The translations under genes were made by a program, and so were the position numbers. Below, piece after piece: positions 46,839 through 47,490 of a DNA stretch of 47,490 nt (its first letter is position 1; each line of letters starts with the position of its first letter). Source of the stretch: a bacterium HR24 (lineage in GTDB: Bacteria; Chloroflexota; Dehalococcoidia; SM23-28-2; HRBIN24); assembly GCA_002898715.1 (NCBI GenBank), contig BEIA01000004.1:1-47490 (forward strand). Reading direction: 5' to 3'. The notes under the pieces are model-generated. The model ran no database searches. It worked only from the letters and a program-made list of their open reading frames with translations, and was not told the origin of the DNA.

Positions 46839-47490
46839 CTATACCCCCTCCCCGGCCAGGTCCAGCAGCAGCTGCACCAGGGTGCGGGTGGGGATGCCCG
46901 TTGCCCCCTTGACCCAGATGCCCTTGTCCCGGTCCACGTTGTCGGTGGGCGCCATGTCGATGTGCACCCAGGGCGTGTCCTCGACGAAGAAATGGAGGAA
47001 CTCCGCCGCCGAGATGGCCCCACCATAGCGGTCGCCCACGTTCTTGATGTCGGCCACCTCGCTGCGCAGCATCTCCCGGTATTCGCCGATGAGAGGAAAG
47101 CGCCACATCCGCTCGCCGGTACGCTCCCCGGCAGCGATGAGCTTCTGGGCCAGGGCATCGTCGGTAGCGAAGAAGCCAGTGGCGGCGGGCCCCAGGGCCA
47201 CGGCCATGGCGCCGGTGAGGGTAGCCACATCGATGAGGGGCGAGAGGCCCTGCTCCTTGGCGTAGCAGATGGCGTCGGCCAGAATGAGCCTCCCCTCGGC
47301 GTCGGTGTTGATGACCTCGATGGTCTTGCCGTTGCGGGCCCGCAGCACGTCGCCGGGCTTGGTGGCCGAGCCGGAGGGCATGTTCTCTGTTGCGGGCACC
47401 AGGGCCACGGCATTGATGGGCGGGCGCAGCTTGCCCAGCGCCCACATGGCGGCGATGACGGCGGCCCCGCCCGACATGTCGCCCTTCATC
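46839..47490 (-). CDS. pepA: leucyl aminopeptidase (M17), 5' part outside window
   Basis: MKGDMSGGAAVIAAMWAL, ENMPSGSATKPGDVLRARNGKTIEVINTDAEGRLILADAI. Confidence 0.95.
   Translation of the reverse strand, partial: MKGDMSGGAAVIAAMWALGKLRPPINAVALVPATENMPSGSATKPGDVLRARNGKTIEVINTDAEGRLILADAICYAKEQGLSPLIDVATLTGAMAVALGPAATGFFATDDALAQKLIAAGERTGERMWRFPLIGEYREMLRSEVADIKNVGDRYGGAISAAEFLHFFVEDTPWVHIDMAPTDNVDRDKGIWVKGATGIPTRTLVQLLLDLAGEGV

Overview
High-GC bacterial chromosome segment, most likely Chloroflexota; the lineage is inferred from gene content (split ADP-forming acyl-CoA synthetase, DUF763, DUF5656-like protein, actinobacterial-type Ino1) and was not tested. It is densely packed, largely housekeeping/metabolic DNA: about 46 CDS and three CCA-encoding tRNAs (Leu-TAA, Gly-TCC, Phe-GAA). 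I found no CRISPR array, transposase or prophage module. Main blocks: a DUF4062-STAND-TPR protein divergent from a NarL-type response regulator; a FadR/MaoC/MaoC/acyl-CoA dehydrogenase/CaiB operon; DUF763 - endonuclease V - prfB, the last with a CTT-TGA-C +1 programmed frameshift; an operon resembling mycobacterial phosphatidylinositol (mannoside) synthesis (Ino1, PatA/LpxL-like acyltransferase, PHP phosphoesterase, PimA-like GT4, PgsA-like CDP-alcohol transferase, two-CxxC thioredoxin-fold protein); lspA-rluD; gltX plus a 29% His mini-protein; sufBCDSU; an ATP-grasp/MBL/CoA-ligase/ADH operon; pth-mfd; coaX-coaBC; pyrE-pepA. The most interesting items not explained by gene calls are a nested inverted repeat forming the predicted 5' leader of the suf operon and overlapping its Shine-Dalgarno, similar TSS-proximal hairpins at mfd and ino1, several apparently leaderless genes, the PI/PIM-like operon with an embedded candidate phosphatase, and a 498-aa protein of unknown family. 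All functional statements come from reading the sequence and motifs; no database search was run.
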